From the NCBI RefSeq assembly GCF_003286085.1, contig NW_020825324.1:744001-808000 (forward strand): a stretch of DNA of 64,000 nt. Direction: 5' to 3'. The position numbers were made by a program, and so were the translations under genes. Positions 1 to 12,392 of the stretch are shown here, in pieces (the first letter of the stretch is position 1; each line of letters starts with the position of its first letter). The notes under the pieces were generated by a model. That model worked only from the letters and a program-made list of their open reading frames with translations, was not told where the DNA came from and did not search any database. The DNA comes from Drosophila persimilis. Taxonomy: Eukaryota > Arthropoda > Insecta > Diptera > Drosophilidae.

Positions 1-1674
1 CTCCCAGCTGGATGGCCTTTTCCGCGAGCGCAATGAGGATGCATCGTCGTCGGAGGAGGAGCACGAGAACATAGGCCGCCGCAAGCGCCCCAACCGCGTC
101 CAGCTGTACCTCGCGGAACTGGCAAAAGGCACACGCCAGCCGCTCAAGATGCAGCGCGATATTCGGCTGCAGCGGCGCACCAAAGAGGAGGAGAGCGAGG
201 AAGAGGTCCAGGTGATAGGTAGGCGCATAATCAGTCCTTCTCCAGCCAACCTTGTAATCTCACTCCCACTGTCTACTCCTTTCAGATGATCTGACCAATG
301 CCGGCACGCCCATTGTGCAGGAGGAGCAGGCCAAGCAGATGCCCAGGATGCGGGCCAAGTATCTGATGTTCGCCGACAATCGCCGGCCTCCGTACTACGG
401 CACCTGGCGCAAGAAGAGCCAGTCCATCTGCGCCCGTCGCCCCCTGGCCCAGGACAAGGTAAGTCCACCCCTATCTAGTCCAATCGATCCCTCTGAACCA
501 GAATAAACGTTCTTCCCCGATATAGGTGCACTTTGACTACGAAGTTGACTCGGACTGCGAGTGGGAGGAGGAGGAGCCGGGCGAATCGCTGAGCGCCAGC
601 GAGGACGAGAAGGAGCGCGAGTCCGAGGAGGAGTCCGAAGAGGAGTACAACGAGTGGTATGTCCCCCATGGCCATCTCAGCGACGAGGAGCTGCAGAACG
701 ATGGCGAAATGGATGACGGGCATACGCGCGAGGCCCAGAAGGCCAAGCTCCAGGTTCTGCAGCAAGAGTTCGCCCAGGAAATGAAGAAGCAGACCAGGAA
801 GATCAAGCCACGGCTCCTCGGCCCCGTCTGGCTGGACGAGAACGGCAACAAGTCGCAGCTGTGTCCGCCCGTCTTCATTCAGACCATCGACATGTACGGC
901 AGCTGGCAACTGGAGCCGATCAGCCTGGAGCCGCCACCGGAGACGGTGCGGGAGGAGGCGACTAGCACCGCCCCTCCCAGCCCCCTGCAGCTGGACGAGC
1001 GACTGCTGCAACAGCTGGTGCGGCTCACGCATGGCAATCGCAACGCCAAGGCCTTCCTGATCTCTGAATACCTGGAGTACCTGAAGACGCAGACCAGCCA
1101 GGAGGCGCAGCTGCTGCCGTCGAAGGCCCTGATCCGCGAGAAGTTCGATGAGCTGGCCACCTGGTCGACAATGGAGCTATCCACCCCAGACGCCGCAGCG
1201 GGCAGCAGTGCCAAGAAATCGAAGAAGCCCAAAAAGCGCCTCTGCTGGATGGTCGGCCCCGAGATGCTCGAGAAATTCCAGCTGGCCGAGCTCTCGGTGC
1301 AGAACCAATGGGAGTACACGCTCACCCCCAAGATCACCGAATCGGAGACTCCGCCACAGCACGAGCTCAGTCCCCCCGCCGAGCCCGAGGTACCGGTCAA
1401 GCAGGACAAGGAATCGCCGGTGGCCCCCGTGGACGCTTCGAGCACGCCCAGCACTCCGACGCAGGTAGCCCCTAAGAAGCGGGTCGCCCTGATATCCGGG
1501 CCCCGGGAACTGCCCAGCCCCGCCGCCTCGAAGAACGGCCTCATCAGTCAGTTCCTGCGCCGCCAGAGCGATGCGAGCCCCAGCACCAAAGCGAGTCCGA
1601 AGAGGCCCACAGCCACAGCCAAGGCCAGTGCGGCCGAAGCCGAGTCGGAGGTGGTGCTGCTGCTCTCCGACTAG
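1..1674 (+). CDS. Caf1-180: Chromatin assembly factor 1 large subunit (p180), 3' part
   Basis: Partial gene running in from the left edge. Exons read 2-218, 286-458 and 526-1674, with 67-nt introns (GTAGGC, GTAAGT donors) and phases that close exactly; the stop is TAG directly followed by TAA. CAF-1 deposits H3-H4 on newly replicated DNA with PCNA, and this is its large nuclear subunit. Diagnostic is the block ADNRRPPYYGTWRKKS followed across an exon join by HFDYEVDSDCEWEEEEPGES, which matches the acidic (ED) signature of CHAF1A/p150 proteins. Then come an E/D-rich stretch, a VPHGHLSDEE segment typical of the family, and a region carrying the C-terminal winged-helix part (around 1010-1340, DERLLQQLVRLTHGNRNAK). 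The last 120 residues are Pro/Ser/Lys-rich and probably disordered. The N-terminal part (KER coiled coil, PIP box) lies outside the window. The gene is convergent with Crag. Confidence 0.9.
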
Positions 1675-2339
1675 TAATCCTCTAGCTTAAGTAATCCTCT
1701 CACACGACAACTGCCTTATGAAATGGCCAATGGGACAGACACATCGTCTGTTTTTAGTTTTACTTTGTCTCTTTCGTAGCATTATTAATTTTTGTTTGCT
1801 CATAAGTTACCATATAATCGTTTAAAAACCCCGATGTACGTTTTACTTGTATATCCCCACTCGCAGTACTCTATATCCTAGCGCATCTGTAGATCTGTTC
1901 CCGATCTGTAATTATACCCCTACGAAGTAGATCAATTGAAATGATCCTGTCGAATCATAAATGCAGCATACACATATGCGGAATTATATTCTCTAGCATT
2001 AAGACAAATATTTACTGGCTTTCACTGTCGATCCTTGGGGGTGGCATGTCTTTTCATGATCGGTCGATGGCCAATAGGTTCCTTGAGTCTCGTCTCGGTT
2101 ACACAGCTTCAGCCGCCAGCCTTTGCTTGTGCGTGTCGAGCATTCATGTGGGAGCGAAGGACTTGGTGCAAAGGATAACAATTTTGAATTTATTTTTAAA
2201 ACTTGTTTGTTTATTCTTTTTTTAATTTTCATGTGTCTTTTTTTGTGTTTTTTTGTTTTTTTGTTTGTTTTTGTATTAATTTAATTATTAAATATACAAT
2301 TAGTTAAGATGCCCGACAAAAAAAGTTATTGTGGCTGAA

Positions 2340-2370
<31 letters not shown>

Positions 2371-3643
2371 AGTGAGTGAGAGTGTGTGTACCTGTTTCTC
2401 TGTTCCTCTGTCTTTCCGAGTCTGTGGCTGTGTCTGTGGTGTGCTGTGTGCTTTTTGTTGTCTTTAAAAATGTGGACTGTAAGAACATTCCATCTACATT
2501 TATTTACGATTTATTCATAAATTATTGCTAGTGTTTAATCGATGTTTAATTGTTTCCATTCCATTCCTCTCGTTTCGTTTCGTTCCATTTCATTTTGTTT
2601 TTCCCCTAAATAATACCAATACCAATGCCCAATCCCATATATATTCCATATATCCCTTCCCACAAAACCCCCCCCTGCTAACCGCAGCCAAAAGTTCGCT
2701 AAGCTAACTAAGAGACTCGTTTCGAGAGCGTTGCATTGTGAGAAAATCTCAGGATCTACACCAAAGAAAAAAAAATAGCTAGTTATTTTTGAAATAACTG
2801 GAGGGAGGATGCAGGCAGAGTGTGGACTGAGGACTGAGGACCGAGGACAGTGGACCGCGTGGGGGAGGGGACTTTCTCACAATGCTATCAATGATATTCC
2901 AGATCACACACATACATATGCATATACATCTAATACACATATGCATCGTTATCGTTATCGTTATATTATATATAGTAAGGCAAATATGACGAGGGTCGAG
3001 AGTTTGAATCATGTAAATGTGAGGAAAACACGTATCCAAGTAAGGTTCTCATTTTGTTTGTGTATACAGTACGTTTCAGCAATGTAGGGCAGGTTCAGGC
3101 AAAAGGTAAACAGAATCATGCTTCGCGTTTATTCAAAAACTGAGCGAAGATCAGGCGGTGCCAGAGCCAGAACTATCAGAACCAGAGCTAAACACTGGGA
3201 GCACTTTAACAGAAACACTAAAACTGTACACTAATAAACAAAAGGTTCAGGACGAACGAACGGAATCCAATAATTAAGCTAATTTAAATCCGAACAAAAA
3301 ATAATATGGTCAAGTTGGGGGCGTCGGGCTTGAAACGCACTGTTTTGAGTGTGGTGTGTGGTGTGGTGTTTGGTGTGTGGGGCATTTGATGTGTGTGTTT
3401 GTGTATATTGTCACAGAAACCAGTCGATTTTGGGATGGAGCACACAGACTAAAACGGACTTGTCTGCTGCCATCGCTTCAAGTGCAACGAAAATGTTCAT
3501 TTAAGTACTTAAAAAGAACAATAAGGTGTGAGTGTGTATGTCAGTGTTAGAGTATCGTATCTGTCGTATATGATAAGCGTTTTGTTGTTGTCAAAGTTAC
3601 ACTTTTTTTCAAATCGTTTTTTGGTCGTCTTATCGTTTCACGG
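1675..3643. other. Convergent intergenic/3' UTR region between Caf1-180 and Crag
   Basis: No supportable gene. The stretch should hold the 3' UTRs of Caf1-180 (+) and Crag (-). It contains T-rich runs (about 2215-2280), a (TA)n tract at about 2340-2370, CT/GT-rich sequence and a GT-rich stretch at 3350-3410. Short open frames here consist of simple-sequence codons and have no splice or domain support. Confidence 0.6.
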
Positions 3644-3808
3644 TTACTCATCCGTATCTCCGTTTCCGTCCTCTTCGTCTGCATCGGCATCTGCGTCTGC
3701 ATCTGCGTCTCGGTCTTCGTCCGTTTTCTCATCACTCAGATCGGAATCTGGATCAAAATCTGGATCTGGATCGGGATCGGAAGCAGTATAGCCGCCATCT
3801 CGAGTGCG
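3644..3808 (-). other. Candidate stop-codon readthrough extension of Crag
   Basis: The Crag frame ends with TGA at 3809-3811, and the next base is C (UGA-C, the leakiest stop context in flies). The same frame then stays open for 54 sense codons to TAA at 3644-3646. The extension begins RTRDGGYTASDPDPDPDP, continues through Asp/Ala repeats and ends EEDGNGDTDE, so it is strongly acidic. The middle is a GATNCN-type repeat that is open in other frames too, which weakens the case. Whether it is translated is inference. Confidence 0.35.
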
Positions 3809-6800
3809 TCAGGGCAGCAGCAGGGGTCGGAAATAGGCCCGACAGAAGATCGTCGAGGCCGAGGGCGGCAGATCCTGATTGCGGTAATACATGTTGCATT
3901 CGCGCTCCGTCAGCTTATCGAAGACGGACGCGTACTCGCGATGGAATGTGGCCAAATCGACATTCGAGCGACCGATGACCGTGAGGGCCAGAAAGAGTAT
4001 GTCCCGGTAGAAGGAATGCGACCGTTCCACACCATTGCTCTTCAGCTTGTGCCGCTCGTTGGCCAGACGCTTCAAGGGCGTGGCCAGATCATTGCATCGT
4101 ATGGCCGAAATGATTTGCTGTATGACACTGAAATAAAGAGAGACAGAGAGGGCGTAAGAAAGACATTCAAGGGTCTCTGTGCTCTGTGTCTGATGGTGAG
4201 GCATACTTCTTGTTGAGCTGCGCCTGATCGGTGAGCAGGGCCTTGATCAGGGGACTCGTCGGCTGCGTCTCCCTGTACAGTATATACATGGGCGGGCCGC
4301 TGGTCTCGTTGTGCAGAATTAGATTGTCCCACAAGCACTGGATGTGCACCGTCTTCACCTTGCTGAGCGGATCCAATTGCTCCTTATCGAGCTGCCAAAC
4401 AGAAACAGATTGAAACAGACTGCTCTCTGGGAGGGGCGGGGTTGGGGGCGTCGAGCACTCACCGGCACCGGCAGAGAAAGCTCTGGCAGATGGGTCTTGC
4501 TTTCGATGCGTTCCATTAGCCACAGCAGGTTCCAATAGATAATGGGATGCTCCTCAACGAACTCGGGCTTGATCAGCGCCATATCTCCCTCCTGCGTGAG
4601 TATATTCTCCAGCTCCTTGCGCAGCACCAACGGATTCAGATACGGCACTGTTAAGCTGGTCTGTTGGCCACCATTCTCACATGCGCTGCTCTTTCCATTC
4701 GCCTGCTGTTCGCTGGACGACTCCGCCTCTTCCACGCGGACTATTTGCACGCTGAGGAAGGGAACGGTGAGCTTGTTGCAGGCATGGCAGGTGGTATTCA
4801 AATTGGAATCCTCGGCCGTCCAGCCACTCATGATCTCCTCATCGTACACCAGCACCGAGCAGTTGTGGCATTGCGAGCAGGTCGTCAATTGGATGAGCAC
4901 ATCGCAGTCACGCTCCATGGAGCCCTACACAAATTGAGTATTGAATATTGAACGATTGAATACAAAACCAATGAAGAACTGACCTCTGTCATGGGACTGT
5001 ACAGGTTGTCGGGCAGAGCCGGAAACGCGTGCATGTGCAGGGCGCCGCTGGGGCTATTCTCGCCCAGGGGCACCAGATTGTTGTAACTGGATTTGCGCGA
5101 CTCGCTCAGCCTGCCCCAGGGATCCAGGTCGCTGGAGACGCGCCTCAGTTTGCCCTCGTCGACGGACGCATCGTGCTCCTCCTGCTCCTGCTGCTGGTGG
5201 TGCGGATGCGCACCATGATGATGGTGGTGGTGGTGCGGATGGTGGGGCAGGGCATGTTGGTGGCCATTGTTCGTTTTCGTTGGCGTCGAATTGGCCGATA
5301 TGGCGCCCTTGATCTCGTCGAACTTCTTGGTCAGCGAGTTGGCCGCGTACTTGATGCTGCTCAGGGATCCCTGGATCAGTTCGTTGGACTTCCTTCCCGT
5401 CAGACTGGGACTGTGGTGTCGTATGGAGTGGTGCGGTGATTTATGCATTATACAGGGATATATCGGGATAGGGGAATTAGTCTATATTTATGTTTATTTG
5501 ATTTGCAGATTGAAACAGAAAACAGAAAAATGCATTTTGCTGCGCCTGCAGTGGCTGTTCTTCTGTGGATCCCATGCTGTTACGAATGGGTTCCACTATC
5601 GGTTAGCCGCTGCAGGCGGCGGCTGTTATGGTAGTGCGGTGGTGGTGGTGCGGCTGGATGTTGCTGGATTTACTATATGTACATATATGGCTGTGGATGC
5701 TATTATGCGTGTGTGCGTTTGCGGGTATGTGGGTGTGTGTGGCTTTTATCAAACCTTGAATTGCCCGCCACCAACGTGGGTTTTTTTTCACAGGGGACCA
5801 TAAACCATTCTTTTTTTTTAACCAGAACCAGAACCAAAACCAAATGCAAATGCAAATGCGAATGCAAAACTCTGTGAACAGCATTTCGAGTGTGTGGCAC
5901 GCACTAAAACCAAAAATGTTATCTTGTTTGTGTTTCGTCTGTGTGTATAAATATATGTGTGTGTGAAATCCACGAGAGCAAACCTATTTCCATTTGGAAG
6001 CTTTGGGGTTACTAAAATATCAAGAAATTAAATTGCAAATAAAAGTGGAACTTGTGGAATGCAACTCAAAACATATGTTCAATTAAATTTACAATGAAAA
6101 CAATTGGTACTGCAAATAGCTTCAGTTTTACACCAAAATCCTCTGTAGATTCCAAGTGGAACTTGTGTTTGAACATATGTTTAACTCAATTTACAACAAA
6201 ATCACTTGGGAGTGTAAATATTTAAGGTTAATGAGTAACTAGAATACATGTTCAATTAAATTTACAATGAAAACAATTGGTACTGCAAATAGTTTCAGTG
6301 TAACACCAAAATCCTCTGCAGATTCCAAGTGGAACTTGTGTTTAAACATATGTTTAACTCAATTTACAACAAAATCACTTGGGAGTGTAAATATTCAATG
6401 TTAATGAGTAACTAGAATACACATATGAAATGTGTATAAGAAAATGTGGAACTTTTGAGCAATACCCAAGTAGATTCCAAGCGGAGCTTGTGGAATGCAG
6501 CCCACACACACACGTATATAAATTTAATTTCAGTGTGTGTGTGTGTATTTGTTTCTGTACGTGTGTATGTGTAGAAAAAGTCGAACGGTTCTCCACTTAC
6601 CTTATGCTCGATATATTTTCTATTATATTGGCGGGCAATTTCAAGTCTTTCTTAAGGGACAATCGTGCGGGTGAATAACGTCTACGATATATATCGATAT
6701 ATGTAAGTAAAATTGAAATAAATCAAAAACAAAACAAAAAAGGGAATGCATGGCACAGAGAGAGATAGATAGATAGAATATAGAGTGAGAGTGAGTGAAA

Positions 6801-9800
6801 CAGGAATAGATATATAGAGGGGAAAAGGCAAAGAAATACAAGAACTGATGTAAATAATCGAAAATTGCGATTTGTGTCTGCGGTGGAGTGTACGTGGAAT
6901 GAATGTGGATCGTGTGGATTTGAGATGAACAATGTGGATCACAACAATTTCAAAAAGAAACAAGATAGTCGGAGAAATAGAGATAGGGGATAGGGAGAGA
7001 GGCCGAGGAAGAGAGGAGAAAGAGAGCGAGAGGCAGGAGAAAACCCCGATGGATGGTTACCCGAATGTAAACTTCAGCGATGATCCGATATTGGCCAGGC
7101 TGTGGGTCACCCCACTGCTGGCCACCGGCATCGTCTCCGACCGGTGCATGCTCTTGCCGATCTGCGTCGACTCATCGAAGGTGGCACTGCGCTGTCCCCT
7201 GAACAGGATCGGCTTGTCGCTGTAGATGTTGCCATCCGGCTGCGACTGCTGCTGCGACTGCTCCTCTTCCTGCAGCCCCTCCTGCTTCTGCTGTGTGGGC
7301 GTGCTCGTAGAAGAGTCCTCCTCGTTCAGGGCGCCCAGCGGATCATTCTGGGTCACTGGCGTGCGAGGAGATATTCTGGATGGGTAGACAATACAAAAAT
7401 AAATGGGGATTGGATTGATAATCCTCTCGAACTTACTTGGTGGGACTCTGCACGCGCTGATGCGCCTTCTGGGCGCCCGACACACACTGATCTTCATCAT
7501 CGTCGTCGTCGTCGTCGTCCTCCTCCTCCTCCTCATCGGCCTCGTAGTCGCCGCCAGTGTAGTGCAGATCATCGACCACCGATTCTGAGAGCTTTTGCGG
7601 TGTGATTGGTGAAGCTCCTGCATACTCATCGTCCTCCTCCTCTTCCTCATCGTCGCCGCCACCGATGCTCATGATCTGCTTGCGCGGCGGCGGCTGCTGC
7701 TGCTGTAACGCCTTGGCCAGGATCTCGGTGTCTCCCCCATACGTGGGCGAGTGCGGTGCACTCGGCTCCCCGGCCTTGATGAGCAGCCCGGCGGAACTGT
7801 TCACCATATCCTCGGTGGGCAGCGATTCGCTGGCTCCGCCTGCCACCGTCTGGCGCACAATGCTGCCCAGTTTGTTCCTGAGCCGATCGAAGGCGGCAAA
7901 GTCGAGGAGGCCGCCGTGAGTGTCGCCCGAGGAGGAGGCCAGGCTGGTGCGCGACTGGTGCCCGTCGACGGTCTCCAGGGTGCTCAGGGTGCTCAGGTTG
8001 TGGTCGTGCGAGGTGCTCAGGGACTTGCACACCTTGGCGGCGGCCCGCTGCTTGCCCGCTCGACGGAACTGGGCGGCGCCCAGAACGACGTTCTTGATGC
8101 GGTTCCATCGGATCTGGCTGAGCGTGGTGCTGTCGCTGGGCCACGTCGACTCCAGGACGCAGCGATTGTAGAAGCCGTAGGTGAGGGCATTCGGCTGGAC
8201 GCCCGAACGCTTCATCAGATAATGCAGCCGGACGGCCAGCACCGGAAGATTGTGGATGCCGCACAGCTGCATCATGATGCGGTAGCAGAACTCGTCGCAG
8301 GTGATCTTCAGCTTGCTGGCCCGCACCAGCACATCGTAGGCGGCGCGCAGGATGTCGTGCTCCTTGCCGGCATGCCTCGGATCGATCACCATCGAGGGCA
8401 GGATGAGGAAGTACAGCGAGTAGCAGGTGGCCAGCAGGTACTTGGACCACGCCTCCGGATGCTGCTGACAGCGGCTGGCCATCTTCTGCGACAGCTTCAC
8501 CTCGTGCTTGGTGCGGCGCGCAATCGGGGAGCCCGGCGACAGCGAGGCGTTCAGCTGCAGCTGCAGGAACTTGGACATGGTCGTCTTTCGGCTGGTCTGC
8601 AGCAGCTCTGGCTGCAGCGTAAAGTTCTTGTAGGTGTAGGTGTATGCCCCCGCCCCATTGATTGATGCCCCTCCCGTTGCTGCTCCTGCTGCTGATCCTG
8701 CTAAGGTCACGCCGTCTGGGGGGAAAATATACTTGGTTCGCTCGCTGCTCTGGCCCGTGTCCCAGTCCACCAAATGCAGCTGGGCGGGCGTCTCGTCGTA
8801 GTTGCCCACCTTCTCGGCGCACTCATCGAAGAAGCTGAGCCCATGGTCGCCATCGGACACAAACGATCGCTCCTCAATGAAGCGTATAAACATCTGCGTT
8901 TTCATCATCAGCTCAAAGAATTTCTGGTGCGACTACAAACAGAGGATGTTTCAGAGAGATGTCTTCCCGTCGATCAACGACACGCAAAAGAACTCGTTAC
9001 CTTATCGCGCGAACGCAGAAAGGCCTTCAGCTGGAATAAGGCACTCGGATCGGTGGCCCCCACCGATGGTGCCTTCGATATGGGCACCAAATAGTCCCGA
9101 TAGCCACGCAATATCGAGGCCATGAACAGGAGAAAGGCCTCCTGGATGCGCTGCTCCAGCACCAGCTCCCGCTTCCGCTTGCGTATGTCACGGTCCAGGC
9201 TGTTGGTCGAGTCATAGCTTATGGGCTTGGCATTCTCCAGTTCGGTGAGCGTCTGGCGGAGCAGTCGAGCGGCACGCTTCGGCAGCAGCTTCGGCGACAA
9301 ATGGCGCTGTGATTCGCACAACTGAAAATGGGGAGGGGCGAAGAGATTGCTTAGAGTCAAATATTTGTCAGAAAATAATATCAACCATACGCTTATGTTG
9401 TTGGTGTCCAGATCAATGCAGGTGACATCCGTGGGCGGCTCGTAGAGGTCAAAGAAACGCGAATCGACGCCAATCAGATACGGCAGCGGGGCGTGCAGCA
9501 CCTCGGCTAGGCCCAGGGGACACAGCGGTATGTAGGGGCACTGCCACTTGAACGGGAACAGCAGCGAAACGATGGCCTCGGCCACGGCCGTCAGAGTGGC
9601 AGGTCGCAGTGAATGTATGAGTATCTTCTGCTCGGTGAGGGCCAGCAGCAGCACATGCAAACAATTGTCGGTGCCCAGATTCTGCAGCAGCATGTGGAAG
9701 CCAGCGCCACTGCGTGGCAGGGGCGAATCCTCCGGCTGGGTGAGCAATATCCGATCATTCGACTCGCTGGACAGCTGCAGATGTATGCTCGGTGCAGGGA

Positions 9801-11079
9801 AGGGCACTTCGTCCAGCAGTTGGGTTATGTAGCGCTCCACGGGTATGGGTATATTGACGCCATACAATACCATGCGCTGCAAAATCCAGGGGAGACCAAG
9901 GATTACTTCATCGATCAAAAGGAAAGTCAATCCCACTTACATGCAGATACTTGAGCCATTTGTCAAAGGTGTCGCCAAAGGGATGGTGCGACAGCAGGCA
10001 GATCGCCTTGATCATGTGCAGCGAATGCTGCGCACCGAATTCCTCATCCCATCCGAGCTGCTCCCGCTGCTCTGCGGACAGCTGCGATTCACTAAAAGCG
10101 GAAACAGAAACAGAGGATCAAAACCGTCGAAGAGAAACCAGCTTTGAGAGAACTCACTCGAAATCCTCGTAGAAGGTGAGGGCCGAGCCATAGACCTTGT
10201 AGGTACCATCGCTGACAGTCAGCACAAAGGTGCTGAACACCGGACTGATGGGCTTGCGCTTCTCGGAGCCATTGACGTGGGGCCAGGCCTCCAGGGAGGC
10301 GCCCATCGGCAGGCAGAAGAGCGGCACGCTGGGGCACAAATTGAGGGGGAAATCGTTGTGGTCGACTGTGGGATAGCGCAGCAGGATCTCCGGCTTGTAG
10401 CTGATGTGCTTCGGGCGGTACATGGACTTCTTGTAGCACAGATAGACGTCGCTGCCCACATAGCCCTTGTTCAAAGTCTTGTAGATCAGGCAGAAGGCGT
10501 GCGGCGCCCGCTCTCCCTTGCTCTGGACGATGACGCAGAGTTCGGTGACCACCAGCTCGTTGCAGGGCATGTCGCCGCGTGCTCGACGATACGTGAGGAA
10601 GGTCTTTGCCGACGAATTGTTCACATTGGCCACACGTCCGCCTGGTGTTTCGGCCACAATCTCGGCATCCGACATGATGCGCTCATGGCCATCGTATAGG
10701 ACACCTAAGAGAGAAAGAAATGGGCTCAAAAGCTGTCTCTGGGGTGAGAGGGGGGGGGGGGGGGAATTGTCAACCCACCTATGTCAACAAGTGGTGGGCG
10801 ATCCTTGCCACGACGAAAGTATATATAACACTCTGTGGTGCGGACCGAGCCATGATTGAGGTTCGCCGGTAGGCCGGTGGGCGTCTGTTCGAGCAGCTCA
10901 TAGCCCTCGGGCACCTCCTCGCCCAGCAGCGGAAAGAAGACGCCAATGTCTGTAATCGGTTCGATGGTGCTGGCCGCCCTCAGCCGTCCCGAATCGTTGA
11001 ATATGTTCTCCTGCAGCAGCTGCGGCTGCTCTGGCATTCCGGCCACCACAAAATAGTCGGCGATGCGCTTCTCCTCCAT
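3809..11079 (-). CDS. Crag: DENN-domain Rab exchange factor Crag (DENND4 family)
   Basis: Coding exons read on the minus strand: 11079-10779, 10704-10158, 10091-9941, 9876-9391, 9321-9001, 8932-7437, 7375-7061, about 5410-4984, 4924-4463, 4391-4207 and 4127-3809. Phases close to 1669 residues, about the expected size. The start [14 protein letters not shown] leads into a MABP domain (about residues 35-200), then the tripartite DENN module (about 200-640), a long linker with an acidic E/D run (encoded near 7500-7660), and a C-terminal part with a CxxC...CxxC pair (CSQCHNC, CHACN; about 1366-1400). In Drosophila, Crag is a calmodulin-binding GEF that activates Rab10 for polarised basement-membrane secretion and Rab11 in photoreceptors. 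The least certain join is GG|T at 7061 to about 5410 across a 1.65-kb intron; the exon is also open upstream to an ATG at 5448, which could belong to another isoform. The intron at 9322-9390 is 69 nt and lacks an in-frame stop. Confidence 0.88.
5411..7060 (-). other. Large Crag intron
   Basis: This 1.65-kb intron lies between the exon ending at 7061 (donor GTAACC) and the downstream exon. It holds a tandem repeat (6041-6420), GT/CA-rich and TA-rich stretches, and purine-rich GAGA-type sequence at about 6990-7045. I see no further coding exon, though a short one could be missed. Confidence 0.5.
6071..6416. repeat. Two-copy tandem repeat, period about 173 bp, with nested half-units
   Basis: Copy 1 (6071-6243) and copy 2 (6244-6416) are nearly identical. 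Both contain TTCAATTAAATTTACAATG, AACAATTGGTACTGCAAATA, CACCAAAATCCTCTG and AATCACTTGGGAGTGTAAAT in the same order. Each unit is itself made of two related halves of about 86 bp: AAGTGGAACTTGTG, then an ACATATGTT core, then an AATTTACAA core, each occur twice per unit. Partial diverged units flank the block at about 6043 and about 6470. Confidence 0.85.
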
Positions 11080-12361
11080 GATCGTCCGGTCGGTCTACAC
11101 TGCCCACAGCACACGGCACACGGCACACAGTACAGGCAAAGGAAATGGCTGCCGTTGCCACAAACTGTCGAAGCAAAGCAAAGACAAGACCCAAAAAGTC
11201 GGGTGGGTTAATGGTTAATGCCGGGTTCTCGAACGTATAATATGGATAGCAAGCAGATAAGATAAGAAAAGAGAGAGAGAAAGAGCGATACAGGGGATAC
11301 AGTGGAGGGGCTCTGTTCGAATACGATACGATCTCGATTGAGGAACGGAACCTCTGGAAGTTCTGCAGTTCTGCCTCTGTTTCTGAGTAAAGAAATTCCA
11401 GCACACAGTTCAAATGCTTTTCCAATCGCACAAATGTTTTCCTTAGGTGGAAATGCCACCGATATCGCCGCCAGCCACTGCCACTGCCACCTCCCCATCG
11501 TCTCGCATGGCGCAAATTCTTTGTTTACATTGGAACGTAACTCGTACGCTGATAAACTTGAATTCGAATTAAAATATATACAAAATATACACACACACAC
11601 ACACTAACACTAACACGTGCATGTACACATGTATATGTGTGCATGTGATGGAATCCTAATTTAGTTGGACTTTGTGTCTGGCTTTTTTATAGTATTTATA
11701 TATGTTTTATTGGTGGCCCAACAACAATGAACAATGCAACATAAAATAAAACTATTCTTCCGTAAGTGCCGACCATGGGATACCCCTAGCCCCACACCAA
11801 AGATCCAATTGAAATTCCAGAGGCGATCATGAATGCCAGATACGGCACGTAGGGACAGACAGATCTGTCGACGATCGGATCGGATCGGATCGTCGCTGGT
11901 GTCCGGACAACCACACAACATACCCACTCGCCAGCTGCCAGTACAGGGTGCATTTGTTGGGAGAAACAAGTTCCGCACGATGATTCAACTTCCTCCGCTT
12001 CCGCTGGCGCTGTATTCAATGGCGGGGCACAACAACACACTTCTTTTTTTGTTTTTTGGGTCTTTTGTTTGTGGTGATTTGCCGATGCGTTGTTTTGTTT
12101 ATAGGATTGCTAGCCGCTGCTGCTGCTTCTGCTGCTGTTGCTGCCACTGGAGGGACGAGGGATAGGGGACAGGTTTGACTTACGATTCGAGGCTGGCAGG
12201 CGAGGTTCCTGTTTGTCCTCCGGGCACGGGACTGTGTGGCCTTCGATGCGCTGCTGCTGCTGCTGTTTGTTGTTTGCCTTGGATTGCAATTGTCGTTTGT
12301 GTTGTTTTTGTTGTCGTTTGTCGCTTTTCCTTCTTCCACTTCTTCACACTACGTTAATTTC

Positions 12362-12392
<31 letters not shown>

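Noticed and set aside
12016-12339. Minus-strand frame in the Crag upstream region
   Set aside because: It lacks an ATG start and runs through a consensus donor at 12184; it fits the non-coding first exon of Crag and the following intron.
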